A stretch of 44,859 nt of DNA from UBA11524 sp964464815 (GTDB lineage Bacteria > Bacillota > Clostridia > Christensenellales > Aristaeellaceae), in contig CAYXHF010000017.1 in NCBI GenBank assembly GCA_964464815.1, positions 1 to 44,859 on the forward strand. The letters are read 5' to 3'. Numbering within the stretch: the stretch's first letter is position 1; each line of letters opens with the position of its first letter. Below are positions 1 through 8,661 of this stretch, one piece after another. The notes beneath the pieces are model-generated. The model was not told the origin of the DNA. It saw only the letters and a list, made by a program, of their open reading frames with translations, and searched no databases. The translations under genes were made by a program, and so were the position numbers.

Positions 1-488
1 TCACTGAGCCGAAGGCCGCAGCGATTGCTGCCGCCGACGCGGTCGTTACCGCCGACGCGGTCGCTGAACTGCCGCGTAAGCAGGAGAAGAAAGTCCGCAA
101 GGCAGAAGTCAGTAAGGTGAAGAAGACAGACAAGCCCAAGGACAGTAAGGAGCAAGACGCGAAAAAGCATCACAAGGACAAGCCGTCCAAGGATGCAACC
201 GAAAAGTCAGAAAAGAAGGCCAAGAAGGCCGACAAAGCAGAGAAGAAGGCCGACAAGGTCAAGAAATCCGACAAGCCCAAGGTCAAAAAGCCCTCGAAGG
301 ACAAAAAAACCACAAAAGACAAGAAGGCCGACAAGAAGAAGGCTTCCCTGCCGCTGTTGCCGGAAACGCACCACGCAAAGATTGTCCGTCTGCCACTTCC
401 GGCGGATGCGCCGCATGCGCATTTGTCCAAGGCATCCGGTGGCAAGCACAAAAAGGACAAGAAGGTCAAAAAAACAAAGCATGCATAA
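1..488 (+). CDS. C-terminal end of an unidentified protein with a lysine-rich tail (partial)
   Basis: The frame is open from base 3 to the stop at 486-488, so this is the 3' end of a gene that starts before the window. A GTG at 117 could be read as a start, but the frame continues upstream without interruption. The 161 visible residues are Ala/Val-rich, then extremely basic (runs such as KKAKKADKAEKKADKVKK), with a short less charged stretch (LPLLPETHHAKIVRLPLP) and a second Lys cluster at the end. No fold is recognisable and the tail is probably disordered. It lies 33 bp before the PelE-like gene. In known pel loci that position belongs to pelD, the cyclic-di-GMP receptor, so a PelD-like protein with a basic tail is possible, but nothing visible proves it. 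Confidence 0.6.
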   Translation, partial: TEPKAAAIAAADAVVTADAVAELPRKQEKKVRKAEVSKVKKTDKPKDSKEQDAKKHHKDKPSKDATEKSEKKAKKADKAEKKADKVKKSDKPKVKKPSKDKKTTKDKKADKKKASLPLLPETHHAKIVRLPLPADAPHAHLSKASGGKHKKDKKVKKTKHA

Positions 489-521
489 CCGCATGCCATT
501 CAAAAGAAAGGAGGACAGCCC

Positions 522-1472
522 ATGGATTTGCCAGAAATCTACGTCCTGCTGATTCTGGTGCTGAACACGCTGCTGGCGCTCATCGTCTGCATCGTGGGAT
601 GCTTCCTGCCAAAGGGACGCCGAATCACGACGCTGCAATACGGGCTGATTCTCCTTTTTTGTCCGGTTGTCGGGCTGATTTTCCTGCTGGTCTGCGCGAT
701 TTTCAACCGCCTGACGGAGGAAACGCCCGTTGACATGTCCGACATCAGCTTCGACAAAACCCGCGAGAAGCAGCACCTGATGCCCGACAGCGAGTCAGAG
801 CGCAACCTGACCTCCATCGACGATGCCATTGCCTTCACCGACACGGCCGAATTGCGCCGTCTGCTGATTGAGGTGCTCAAACGCAACCGCCGCGAGACAC
901 TCACCAGCGTTGCCCTGGCACTGGACAGCGAGGACACGGAGGTTTCCCACTACGCCGCCTCTGCCGTGCAGGATGCCCTGAGCGAATTCCGCCAGACGTC
1001 CCAGCGACTGCAATCGGCACTGATGCATTCACCTGAGGATGCAGAATTGAACCTGAAGGCGTTTGATTATCTGGTGGCTGGCCTGTCACTGAAAATCATG
1101 ACGCCCATTGAGCAGCGCTCCTACATCTACGTCACCAACGACGTGGCGCAGGTGCTGTTTGACCACAACGTGTGGTACATGGACGCCGAGCATTACCTGA
1201 CGCTGGTCAAGATGCTCTTGTCCATTCAGGATTACGACCTCGCACAAACCTGGTGCGAACGCGCCGCGCTCTATCGCCCAGACAAGCTGGAAACGTACAA
1301 GGCGCAGATGCGCTGCTGCTACGAAATGGGCAAGCGCGAAGCCTTCCTGGGCCTGATTCAGCAATTCAAAACAACCGACATCAAGGCGGATGAGGAGATG
1401 CTGGAATTGATTCGTATGTTCCAGCCTGCTCCGACCGCCGCGCCGGTCAGAAAGGATGCTGCCCCATGCTGA
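522..1472 (+). CDS. PelE-like membrane protein with TPR-type region
   Basis: The product has 316 residues. It begins with two hydrophobic segments (about residues 6-27 and 38-62) joined by a short basic loop (PKGRR). A soluble, helical, repeat-like domain follows (about 95-300), with phrases typical of TPR arrays such as YDLAQTWCERAALYRPDKLE. PelE of Pel exopolysaccharide systems has this architecture: an N-terminal membrane anchor and cytoplasmic TPRs that hold the Pel synthase complex together. The assignment rests on architecture and on the position before PelF and PelG, not on strong motifs. The start is fixed by AAAGGAGG nine bases upstream. The stop overlaps the next gene by 7 bp, which suggests translational coupling. 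Confidence 0.6.
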   Translation: MDLPEIYVLLILVLNTLLALIVCIVGCFLPKGRRITTLQYGLILLFCPVVGLIFLLVCAIFNRLTEETPVDMSDISFDKTREKQHLMPDSESERNLTSIDDAIAFTDTAELRRLLIEVLKRNRRETLTSVALALDSEDTEVSHYAASAVQDALSEFRQTSQRLQSALMHSPEDAELNLKAFDYLVAGLSLKIMTPIEQRSYIYVTNDVAQVLFDHNVWYMDAEHYLTLVKMLLSIQDYDLAQTWCERAALYRPDKLETYKAQMRCCYEMGKREAFLGLIQQFKTTDIKADEEMLELIRMFQPAPTAAPVRKDAAPC

Positions 1473-3331
1473 CCCGACAGGGCTATTTTCTGATTGTGCT
1501 GCTGTTTGTGGTCATCACGGCCATGTTTATGCTGGTCAACGTCAGCAGCAGCGCCCAGATTGTTGAAAACGGCAGCACACGTCCCGACAATCTGCTTTTT
1601 GACCCGCTGGACACGCAGGGCGATTCAGCCGCTTCTTCGCCGACCACTGGCAACGGCGATGCCGGCATTCCTCATGCGTCTCCGTCTGCCACCAATATCG
1701 TCTCCACCTTTCCCGTGGCACCCAACCAGTTCCGCGCCGCCCTGCTGGTCACAGACACGGACAGCCCGGAGACCAAGCTGCTGGAGGAGTGGTGTCGCTA
1801 CAGCCAGTGTTCCTACCGCGTGCTGACCTCCTTGTCCGATGCATCGGCGTTGGATGGCTGCAACCTGATTCTTATTCATGGCTGGGATGAAGCCTGGACG
1901 GATGCCCTGCTTGCCGCCACGGACACGCCGCGCCAGATGATTCTGACGAGCATGCCGGACTATGCGCAGGTCGCTGCCTCCCCTGCCCTGCGAAAGCTGC
2001 TGGGCATCAGCAAAGCCATTGCTCCCTCCTGCACGCTGGAGGACGTCTACTTTTTCGACGACTTTTTCATCGCTGGCGCCCGCATCTACGAATCCGAGGA
2101 GGATGCGCCCTACGCCGTGCCGCATTACGCCCTGCGCAGTGGCTATCTTGTTTTCGCCAACGGCACGCCGGAGGACGAAAGCATTGCGTACACTGACTAT
2201 CCGCCGGTGCTTTGGCGCACGCGCACGAATCAGGCGGACGTGTTTGTCACCAACACGGACATGTTCACCGGCAAGCGCGTTTTGGGACTGATTACGTCCT
2301 TCGTTTCCCAGCTGCCGCCCTGCTATGTGTACCCCATCGTCAATGCACGCACCCTGTCGGTGGAGAACTTTCCCTGCCTGTCGGAGGAAAACACCGAGCA
2401 GATGCGCGCCCTGTACAGCACGACCAGTGGCGCATTGACACGCGACCAGCTTTTCCCGAGCGTGGAGAAGATTATGCGCAACTACAACCAGCTGCCGACC
2501 TTCTTCCTCGCGCCGCGGCTGACGTATGCGGGAGAAATCTCCGGCGTGACGGAGCTAATCAGCTACTACTACAACCAGATTCTGAAGCTGGGTGGTGCGC
2601 TGGAATTGGCCGTCAAGCCGCAGGACGACACCCCACTTGAGGATGTGCTGGCGCAACTTGAACGCTTCACGAGGGAATCCATCGCCAGCTACCGCTTCAC
2701 CGCCTGCACGGTGGACAGCACGCGACTGGATGAGCTGCTCGCCTGCACCTCCCCGATGCTGGAGGAAGTCACCATCATCACCACCGACCTGACGGACGAT
2801 TTGCCCGTTTTGTCCCTGACGGATAATCAGCGCATGGTCGTTTCCTTTACCGACAACGGCGTGGCGCATGACGACCTGACGCTGGTTACACTCGTTACCG
2901 CTTTAGGGCTGACGAACCAGCAGATGGACATGGCCGATGTCTATTTTCCGGAGGACAACACGGCCAACTGGACGAAAATCAGCCGCGAATGGTCGCGAAA
3001 CGTCACGCACCTGAATAACTACATGTTTCTGGACACCGCGTCCCTCTACACGCTGGAAAGCAAGGCACGCACCTTCCTGTCCATGGATTACACCGCCCAA
3101 TGGGATGGCACATGCCTGACCGTGACCTCCAGCGCCTCGCAGAATACGGAGTGCTGCTTTCTGCTTCGCCTGCACAACCTGAATGTGGTGCGCATCACTG
3201 GTGATGCCGAGTGCCAGCAGCTGGCGGATGGTCAGTATCTGCTTTGCGCACACGCACCCGAAATTGTTCTGGAAACCGAAAGCATCTACCAGGTGCCCAT
3301 TCCGCGCTGGAAGGAGGATGATTTCCAATGA
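1466..3331 (+). CDS. DUF2194-like membrane-anchored protein in the PelA position
   Basis: The product has 621 residues. Residues 7-27 form one hydrophobic segment (YFLIVLLFVVITAMFMLV) that acts as a signal anchor, followed by a Ser/Thr/Pro/Ala-rich linker. The extracellular part starts with a Rossmann-like or glutamine-amidotransferase-like domain (about 85-260: FRAALLVTDTDSPETKLLEEW, LILIHGWDEAW). A long region follows that ends in a beta-rich part with phrases such as LHNLNVVRITGDAE. The layout resembles DUF2194 proteins, which as I recall occur beside pelF in Firmicutes. PelA in other Pel loci is a deacetylase/hydrolase; I see no clear NodB-type deacetylase motif here. The role is probably extracellular processing or anchoring of the polymer. 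It overlaps pelF by 4 bp (ATGA). Confidence 0.55.
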   Translation: MLTRQGYFLIVLLFVVITAMFMLVNVSSSAQIVENGSTRPDNLLFDPLDTQGDSAASSPTTGNGDAGIPHASPSATNIVSTFPVAPNQFRAALLVTDTDSPETKLLEEWCRYSQCSYRVLTSLSDASALDGCNLILIHGWDEAWTDALLAATDTPRQMILTSMPDYAQVAASPALRKLLGISKAIAPSCTLEDVYFFDDFFIAGARIYESEEDAPYAVPHYALRSGYLVFANGTPEDESIAYTDYPPVLWRTRTNQADVFVTNTDMFTGKRVLGLITSFVSQLPPCYVYPIVNARTLSVENFPCLSEENTEQMRALYSTTSGALTRDQLFPSVEKIMRNYNQLPTFFLAPRLTYAGEISGVTELISYYYNQILKLGGALELAVKPQDDTPLEDVLAQLERFTRESIASYRFTACTVDSTRLDELLACTSPMLEEVTIITTDLTDDLPVLSLTDNQRMVVSFTDNGVAHDDLTLVTLVTALGLTNQQMDMADVYFPEDNTANWTKISREWSRNVTHLNNYMFLDTASLYTLESKARTFLSMDYTAQWDGTCLTVTSSASQNTECCFLLRLHNLNVVRITGDAECQQLADGQYLLCAHAPEIVLETESIYQVPIPRWKEDDFQ

Positions 3332-4767
3332 GAGTCGCCCTGATTGCCGAGGGCTGTTACCCCTACGTCGTCGGTGGCGTTTCCAGCTGGATTCACAGCC
3401 TGATTCAGTCCTTCCCGCAGATTGACTTTTGCGTCATCGCCATTTTGGGCACGCGCAGCCAACGCGGCAAGTTTGTTTACCAATTGCCCGACAATCTGGT
3501 GGAAATTTACGAGGTTTACTTGCAGGACGTGGACTGGTCGCCTCGCGATCGTCGCGGCACCGAAAGTGACGAGATTTCCCACATGCGCCTTTCGCCCGCG
3601 CAGTATAACGCCCTGCGCAGCCTGATTTTCGGCGAAAATATCGACTGGGAGAACATCTTCCACCTCTTTCAGGGGCGGCACTTTTCCCTCAGTAAGCTGC
3701 TGATGAGTCCACCGTATCTGAGCATCGTGACGGAGTACTACAAGGCGCACTTTCACAGCATCACCTTCGCGGACTTTCTGTGGACACTGCGTTCCCTGTA
3801 TCTGCCAATGTTCTTTGCCCTGAGCTTCACGCCGCCCAAGGCCGATATTTACCACTGCGTCGCCACGGGCTATTCCGGCATCATCGGCAGCATGGCCAAG
3901 ACGCTCTATCCCGGCAGCAAGATGATTATCTCCGAGCACGGCATCTACACCCGTGAACGCGAGGAGGAAATCATCAAGGCCAAGTGGGTATCCGGCATCT
4001 ACAAGGACATCTGGATTCAGCAGTTCCGCAAAATGTCCCTATGTGCCTATCAGCACGCGGAGTATGTGACCGCACTGTTTGCCACCGCACGTGATTTACA
4101 GCGGGAGCTTGGCTGTCCGCCGGAAAAGCAGCTTGTCACGCCCAACGGCATCAAGGTCGACCGTTTGGCCAACTGCCCTGGAAAAGACCCGGATGATCAC
4201 CACATCAACGTGGGCGCGGTGCTGCGTGTGACGCCCATCAAGGACGTCAAGACCATGATTAACGCCTTCCACTTTGCCCGACAGCAAAACGACCGCCTGA
4301 AATTGTGGATTATGGGCCCGGAGGATGAAGACCCGCAGTACGCCGCCGAATGCCACCAGCTGGTGGAGACGCTGCACACGCCGGATGTCGTCTTCACCGG
4401 GCGCGTGCAGATTGTCGATTATCTGGGCAAGATGGACTTCACCATCCTGACCAGCATCAGCGAAGGTCAGCCGCTGACGATTCTGGAAAGCTACGCGGCG
4501 CACAAGCCTTGCATCGCCACGAACGTGGGCAACTGCTACGGCCTGATTCATGGCGAGGATGACGACCTGCTTGGCGCGGCCGGCATTGTCACACCGGTCA
4601 TGAACATTTCCGCGATTGCTGAGGCCATCCTGACCATGGCCGAAAGCGAGGAGCTTCGCCACACGATGGGCGAAATCGGCTATCAGCGCCTGCAGCGCAA
4701 ATACCGCATTGAATACATGACCCGGCAGTATGCCGAGCTATATGAAAAGCTTGCCCCCAAGCAATAA
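3328..4767 (+). CDS. pelF: Pel polysaccharide glycosyltransferase PelF (GT4)
   Basis: PelF is the cytoplasmic glycosyltransferase that polymerises the N-acetylhexosamine backbone of Pel polysaccharide. The 479-residue protein has the characteristic PelF N-terminus (RVALIAEGCYPYVVGGVSSW) with the PelF-specific N-terminal domain to about residue 240. A GT4/GT-B C-terminal domain follows with TPNGIKVDR, VLRVTPIKDVKTMI and the nucleotide-sugar EX7E element in SISEGQPLTILESYAAHKP near residue 390. Length and domain order are normal for the family. It lies between the DUF2194-like gene and pelG, the expected pairing for PelF with its membrane partner. The ATG overlaps the preceding stop and there is an 18-bp gap to pelG. 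This is the firmest anchor for calling the locus Pel-like. Confidence 0.9.
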   Translation: MRVALIAEGCYPYVVGGVSSWIHSLIQSFPQIDFCVIAILGTRSQRGKFVYQLPDNLVEIYEVYLQDVDWSPRDRRGTESDEISHMRLSPAQYNALRSLIFGENIDWENIFHLFQGRHFSLSKLLMSPPYLSIVTEYYKAHFHSITFADFLWTLRSLYLPMFFALSFTPPKADIYHCVATGYSGIIGSMAKTLYPGSKMIISEHGIYTREREEEIIKAKWVSGIYKDIWIQQFRKMSLCAYQHAEYVTALFATARDLQRELGCPPEKQLVTPNGIKVDRLANCPGKDPDDHHINVGAVLRVTPIKDVKTMINAFHFARQQNDRLKLWIMGPEDEDPQYAAECHQLVETLHTPDVVFTGRVQIVDYLGKMDFTILTSISEGQPLTILESYAAHKPCIATNVGNCYGLIHGEDDDLLGAAGIVTPVMNISAIAEAILTMAESEELRHTMGEIGYQRLQRKYRIEYMTRQYAELYEKLAPKQ

Positions 4768-4785
4768 CACGAAAGGAGGTCGCAC

Positions 4786-6249
4786 ATGGCTGGCATTGGC
4801 ATTCAGCTCAACCGCATTTTCAATAAGCGCACGTTTTTAAGCACCCTGCACGGCGTGCTGTTCAGCGTCGTGAACACGGTTGCTCCCATGCTGGTGGTGA
4901 TTGGCTGCCTGCTGCTGATGTTTTCCCTCCTGGGCTTTGACCAGACGTCCATGTTTGAGCGCGAGCTGTTCTCCTGCTCCATCCTCTACGTCTTCATCTT
5001 TGCCCTGCTCACCTCCTCTCCGTTCAACTCGGTGCTGTCCAAATACATGACCGACCGCATCTACGCCGAGCATATTGAGGATGTGCGTCCCTGCATCATC
5101 GTCGGCACGACGCTGAACATGGTTTTCTCCTCGGCCATTGCCATTCCGTTTTACCTGCACGAATTCTTTGTCGGCCAGGTGAATGCGTGGTATGTGCTGT
5201 TTTCCTTCCTGTGCTACCTGTCCCTGACCTTCGTTTTCTCCTCGATGGTCTATAACTCTATCCTGAAGGCGTATAAGCGCATCACGCAGTATTTCATTGA
5301 GGGCATGATCATCACGCTCCTGCTTTCGCTCCTGTTTGTGTATGTGGTGCATTTGTCCATCGGCATCAGCATGCTGATTGCCCTGACGATTGGCTTTCTG
5401 TTCATCGCCCTGCGCGAAATCAACAACGCCCTGCGCTACTTCAAAACAAACAGCTATCAGTATCGCCCGGTGCTGCACTACTTCTCCCGCTACTGGAAGC
5501 TGATTGTCTCCAACTTCTGCTACACCTTCGGCATGTTCATCCACAACCTCGTCTTCTGGACGCATCCCTGGCGCATGGTGCTGGCCAACACCTACATCTA
5601 CAATCAAGCCTACGACATGGCCACGTGTATCGCCATGTTCACTAACATTTCGGCCAGTACCTTCTTCATTTCCCGCGTGGAAATGCACTTCCATGACAGC
5701 TATGCCGATTACATGGAGTCCGTCATTGGTGGCCGCCTGGACACGATTGAAAAGTGCAAGCAGCGCATGTTCGCGGCGCTGAACAACCAGATTTTCTCCC
5801 TTGTCCGACTGCAATTCTGCATCTCCGTCGTCATCTTCTTTGCCTGCATGGTCATTTTGCCCATGATGGGCATTTCCGGCCTGACGATGAAGATTTACCC
5901 GCTGATGGCCGCGGCGTACTTCATCTCCTTCCTGTATTATTCTGAGCTATTGTTCCTGTATTACTTCAACGACCTTTCCGGCGCGGCGATGAGTGCCACC
6001 ATCTACTGCATCATTTCCGGCGTCGGGTCGTATTTCGCCATGCAGCTGCCCATTATCTGGTATGGCGCAGGCTTCGCGCTGGCGGCCTTTGCGGCCTTTA
6101 CCTATTGCTACTTCCGCTTGCGCTGGATTGAGCGCAACCTCAATACCTTCATCTTCTGTCGCGGCTCCATTCTGGAGCATGGCAACGGCCCTATGCCTCC
6201 TTCGCTGGTCTATCAGCGTGAAGGAGGAAGCAATACAACCACCACATAA
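4786..6249 (+). CDS. pelG: Pel polysaccharide export membrane protein PelG
   Basis: The 487-residue protein is strongly hydrophobic with about 12 predicted membrane segments. It carries the conserved PelG opening (MAGIGIQLNRIF), followed by a long hydrophobic run with VVNTVAPMLVVIGCLLLM. PelG belongs to the MOP flippase superfamily and works with PelD, PelE and PelF to move the polymer across the cytoplasmic membrane. The strong site GAAAGGAGG sits just before the ATG. No PelB or PelC (outer-membrane parts) is present, as expected in a Gram-positive cell. A second, unrelated flippase lies 5.7 kb downstream in the same operon, so PelG is probably not the only exporter here. Confidence 0.9.
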   Translation: MAGIGIQLNRIFNKRTFLSTLHGVLFSVVNTVAPMLVVIGCLLLMFSLLGFDQTSMFERELFSCSILYVFIFALLTSSPFNSVLSKYMTDRIYAEHIEDVRPCIIVGTTLNMVFSSAIAIPFYLHEFFVGQVNAWYVLFSFLCYLSLTFVFSSMVYNSILKAYKRITQYFIEGMIITLLLSLLFVYVVHLSIGISMLIALTIGFLFIALREINNALRYFKTNSYQYRPVLHYFSRYWKLIVSNFCYTFGMFIHNLVFWTHPWRMVLANTYIYNQAYDMATCIAMFTNISASTFFISRVEMHFHDSYADYMESVIGGRLDTIEKCKQRMFAALNNQIFSLVRLQFCISVVIFFACMVILPMMGISGLTMKIYPLMAAAYFISFLYYSELLFLYYFNDLSGAAMSATIYCIISGVGSYFAMQLPIIWYGAGFALAAFAAFTYCYFRLRWIERNLNTFIFCRGSILEHGNGPMPPSLVYQREGGSNTTTT

Positions 6250-6264
6250 GGAGGAACAAAAGCG

Positions 6265-6636
6265 ATGTCACTCGTCCTGCGCATTTTCATCATCCTGGCT
6301 GGCTTTGTCCTGGAGGGCATTGTCGTGCGCGACCTTGCCAAGCACCGCATGACCGAAAAGCAGTGTCTCTTCTGGCTCTTCAGCGGCATCATCCTGATGA
6401 TTGCCGGTCTGTTCCCGGACCTGACGTTCGTGCTGGCCAACTTCTTTGGCGTTGAATACGCGCCGTCCATGGTCTTCGCCATGGGTCTGCTGCTGGCCAT
6501 CTACGGCATTTACCGTTGCTTTGCCACCAATGCAGTGCTGATGCGCCAAATGACGGAAATGGTGGAGCAGGTTTCCCTGCTCAAGCATGAGTTGAACGAA
6601 TTGCAAAAGAAGGTTGACGAGCGCAACCAGAAGTAA
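6265..6636 (+). CDS. DUF2304 family small membrane protein
   Basis: A 123-residue protein with three predicted membrane helices (about 4-22, 33-55, 62-82) and a C-terminal amphipathic or coiled-coil tail (MTEMVEQVSLLKHELNELQKK). Size, helix layout and tail match DUF2304, a family usually found beside GT2 glycosyltransferases of the dolichol-phosphate-mannose-synthase type. Its exact function is not established; it is often proposed to be a partner of such lipid-linked sugar transferases. A GT2 of that kind lies 1.2 kb downstream, which fits. The ribosome site AAGGAGG precedes the ATG by ten bases. It is 15 bp after pelG and 19 bp before the GT4 gene, so it is co-transcribed. Confidence 0.75.
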   Translation: MSLVLRIFIILAGFVLEGIVVRDLAKHRMTEKQCLFWLFSGIILMIAGLFPDLTFVLANFFGVEYAPSMVFAMGLLLAIYGIYRCFATNAVLMRQMTEMVEQVSLLKHELNELQKKVDERNQK

Positions 6637-6655
6637 GAAAGAAGGCGTCCCCGCG

Positions 6656-7888
6656 ATGAAAAAGGTTCTTTTCGTCATCAACACCATGGGACGTGCCGGT
6701 GCGGAGACGGCGCTGCTGGAAATGCTGCGCCGGATGCTGGAAACGGGCGAATACGAGCTTTCCCTGTTTGCCATCATTCCGCGCGGCGAGCTGTTCTCCC
6801 GCGTTCCGGAGGGCGTACACATCCTCAACCCGCATGTGTCCACTGACTCCGTGCTGTCCACGTCCGGGCGCATGGCCATTGCCCGACAGGCGCTGCTGTG
6901 CGCGTGCAAGCACCTGTATGGCATACGCCATCTGGGCGACATTGTCCGTAACATTCGCCAGCAGAAGCAGCTGACCGGCCGTGTGCAGCTGGACAAGGTG
7001 CTTTGGCGCGTCCTGTCCGACGGTGCCGCGCTACCGGAGGAGGAATACGACCTTGCCGTTGCCTATCTGGAAGGCGCGGCCACCTACTACGTTTCCGAGC
7101 GCGTACACGCCAAGGCCAAGGCCGCCTTTGTCCACATCGACTATCAGCAGGCTGGCTACACACCCCTGATGGACAAGGGCTGCTATGACCGCATCGACCG
7201 CATCTTCATGGTGTCGGACAACGTGCGCGAGCGCTTCTGTCAGGTCTATCCGCAGTACCGCGACAAAGCATTCCTGTTCCGCAATCTGCTCAACCGCAGG
7301 GCCATTGAGGAAAAGAGCCTTGCGCAGGGCTTTACCGATGGCTTCACCGGCACACGGCTGGTGACGGTCGGGCGCTTGCATTACCAGAAGGCATACGACA
7401 TTGCCATTGACGCCTGTGCGCGTCTGGTGGCGCGTGGCTACAACATCCGCTGGTACGTGCTGGGCGAAGGCGCAGAGCGTCCGGCGCTGGAAAAGCAGAT
7501 TGCCGCAACAGGCATGCAGGAGCATTTCTGCCTGATGGGTGCGGTGGACAATCCCTACCCCTATCTGCGCCAGGCCGACATTTACGTTCATGCCTCCCGC
7601 TATGAGGGCAAGAGCATCGCCATTGAGGAGGCGCAGATTCTGGGCAAGCCGATTGTCGCCTCCAACTGCACCGGCAACCGGGAGCAGATTGTCCACGAGG
7701 TCGATGGTCTGCTGCTGGATTTGTCCACCGAGAATCTGGTGGACACCCTTTGCCGCGTGCTGGACGATACCGACCTTCGCGCACGCCTTGCCCAAAACGT
7801 TCGCACCAAAGCATTGGAACATCCTGAAGACATGGCGAATCTGCTTGCCCTTGTGCATCCGGACGCCGAAAGGAGCACTGCCCCATGA
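6656..7888 (+). CDS. GT4 family glycosyltransferase
   Basis: A 410-residue GT-B glycosyltransferase. The N-terminus has the usual MKKVLFVINTMGRAGAETAL glycine-rich acceptor loop. The C-terminal half has VTVGRLHYQKAYDIAIDA and the donor-binding EX7E element in ASRYEGKSIAIEEAQILGKP. An upstream in-frame start at 6614 exists, but it would overlap DUF2304 and add 14 unconserved residues; the ATG at 6656 gives the canonical N-terminus and has a weak GAAGG site. It should transfer a sugar from a nucleotide donor to a growing glycan on the inner face of the membrane; donor and acceptor cannot be read from the sequence. The last codons overlap the next ATG by 4 bp. Confidence 0.85.
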   Translation: MKKVLFVINTMGRAGAETALLEMLRRMLETGEYELSLFAIIPRGELFSRVPEGVHILNPHVSTDSVLSTSGRMAIARQALLCACKHLYGIRHLGDIVRNIRQQKQLTGRVQLDKVLWRVLSDGAALPEEEYDLAVAYLEGAATYYVSERVHAKAKAAFVHIDYQQAGYTPLMDKGCYDRIDRIFMVSDNVRERFCQVYPQYRDKAFLFRNLLNRRAIEEKSLAQGFTDGFTGTRLVTVGRLHYQKAYDIAIDACARLVARGYNIRWYVLGEGAERPALEKQIAATGMQEHFCLMGAVDNPYPYLRQADIYVHASRYEGKSIAIEEAQILGKPIVASNCTGNREQIVHEVDGLLLDLSTENLVDTLCRVLDDTDLRARLAQNVRTKALEHPEDMANLLALVHPDAERSTAP

Positions 7889-8661
7889 ACAAGACGCTTC
7901 TTCTGATTCCCGCATACAACGAGGAGGAATCCATCGGCGACCTCTTGCAGCGCCTGCTGGATGCCAAGGTTCCCTCCTTTGCCGATATTCTGGTCATTAA
8001 CGATGCTTCCAGCGACCACACAGCACAGATTGTCCACCAGTATCCCGACATTCACCTGATTTCGCAGGTCATCAATCAGGGCTACGGCGCGGCCTTGCAG
8101 CTGGGCTACAAATACGCCCACCGTCATGGCTATGAATACGTCATTCAGATTGACGCCGATGGTCAGCACGATGTCTGCAACGTGGCACGCATTCAAAAGG
8201 CGCTGGAAACAAACGACGAAACGGGCAATCCGCCGGATATCGTCATTGGCTCGCGCTTCATGGATGGCAGTGAAACCTTCTATGTCTCCAAGCTGAAGAT
8301 GGTGGCCATTCACTTCTTCCGCTTCATCATTCAGCGCATCACGGGCTATAAGGTGCTTGACCCGACCTCCGGCCTGCAGGGGCTGAACCGCCGCACGTTC
8401 TCCTACTACGCCAGCTTCATGAAGTTCGACACCAAGTACCCTGACGCCAACGTGCTGGTGCAGATGCTGATTCTGGGCTGCCGCCTGACGGAGATTCCCA
8501 GCATCATGCACGAGCGCAAGGCGGGCGTGAGCATGCATTCGGGCTTGATTAAGCCGCTGCTGTATATGATGACGATGCCGCTGAGCATCTTCTCGGTCTA
8601 TCTTCGCCTGTATTCCAAGCCGCATCTGCGCATCGACAACGCAGTGGAGGAAGAAGCATGA
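7885..8661 (+). CDS. GT2 glycosyltransferase, dolichol-phosphate-mannose-synthase type
   Basis: A 258-residue GT-A enzyme with the family signatures LLIPAYNEEESIGDLL at the N-terminus, VINDASSDHT, the metal-binding motif in QIDADGQHD near residue 92, and IGSRFMDG. No C-terminal membrane helices are present, so it resembles the soluble or peripheral members that charge polyprenyl phosphate with one sugar. DUF2304 proteins usually accompany this class, and one lies two genes upstream. The product could be a polyprenyl-phosphate-linked sugar used outside the cell by a GT-C enzyme; the large membrane protein at the end of the operon is the candidate user (inference). ATGA overlaps on both sides. 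Confidence 0.85.
   Translation: MNKTLLLIPAYNEEESIGDLLQRLLDAKVPSFADILVINDASSDHTAQIVHQYPDIHLISQVINQGYGAALQLGYKYAHRHGYEYVIQIDADGQHDVCNVARIQKALETNDETGNPPDIVIGSRFMDGSETFYVSKLKMVAIHFFRFIIQRITGYKVLDPTSGLQGLNRRTFSYYASFMKFDTKYPDANVLVQMLILGCRLTEIPSIMHERKAGVSMHSGLIKPLLYMMTMPLSIFSVYLRLYSKPHLRIDNAVEEEA

Noticed and set aside
4837..5814. 325-codon minus frame opposite pelG
   Set aside because: Composition (His, Gln, Gly-rich) is typical of an antisense shadow of a membrane protein gene.
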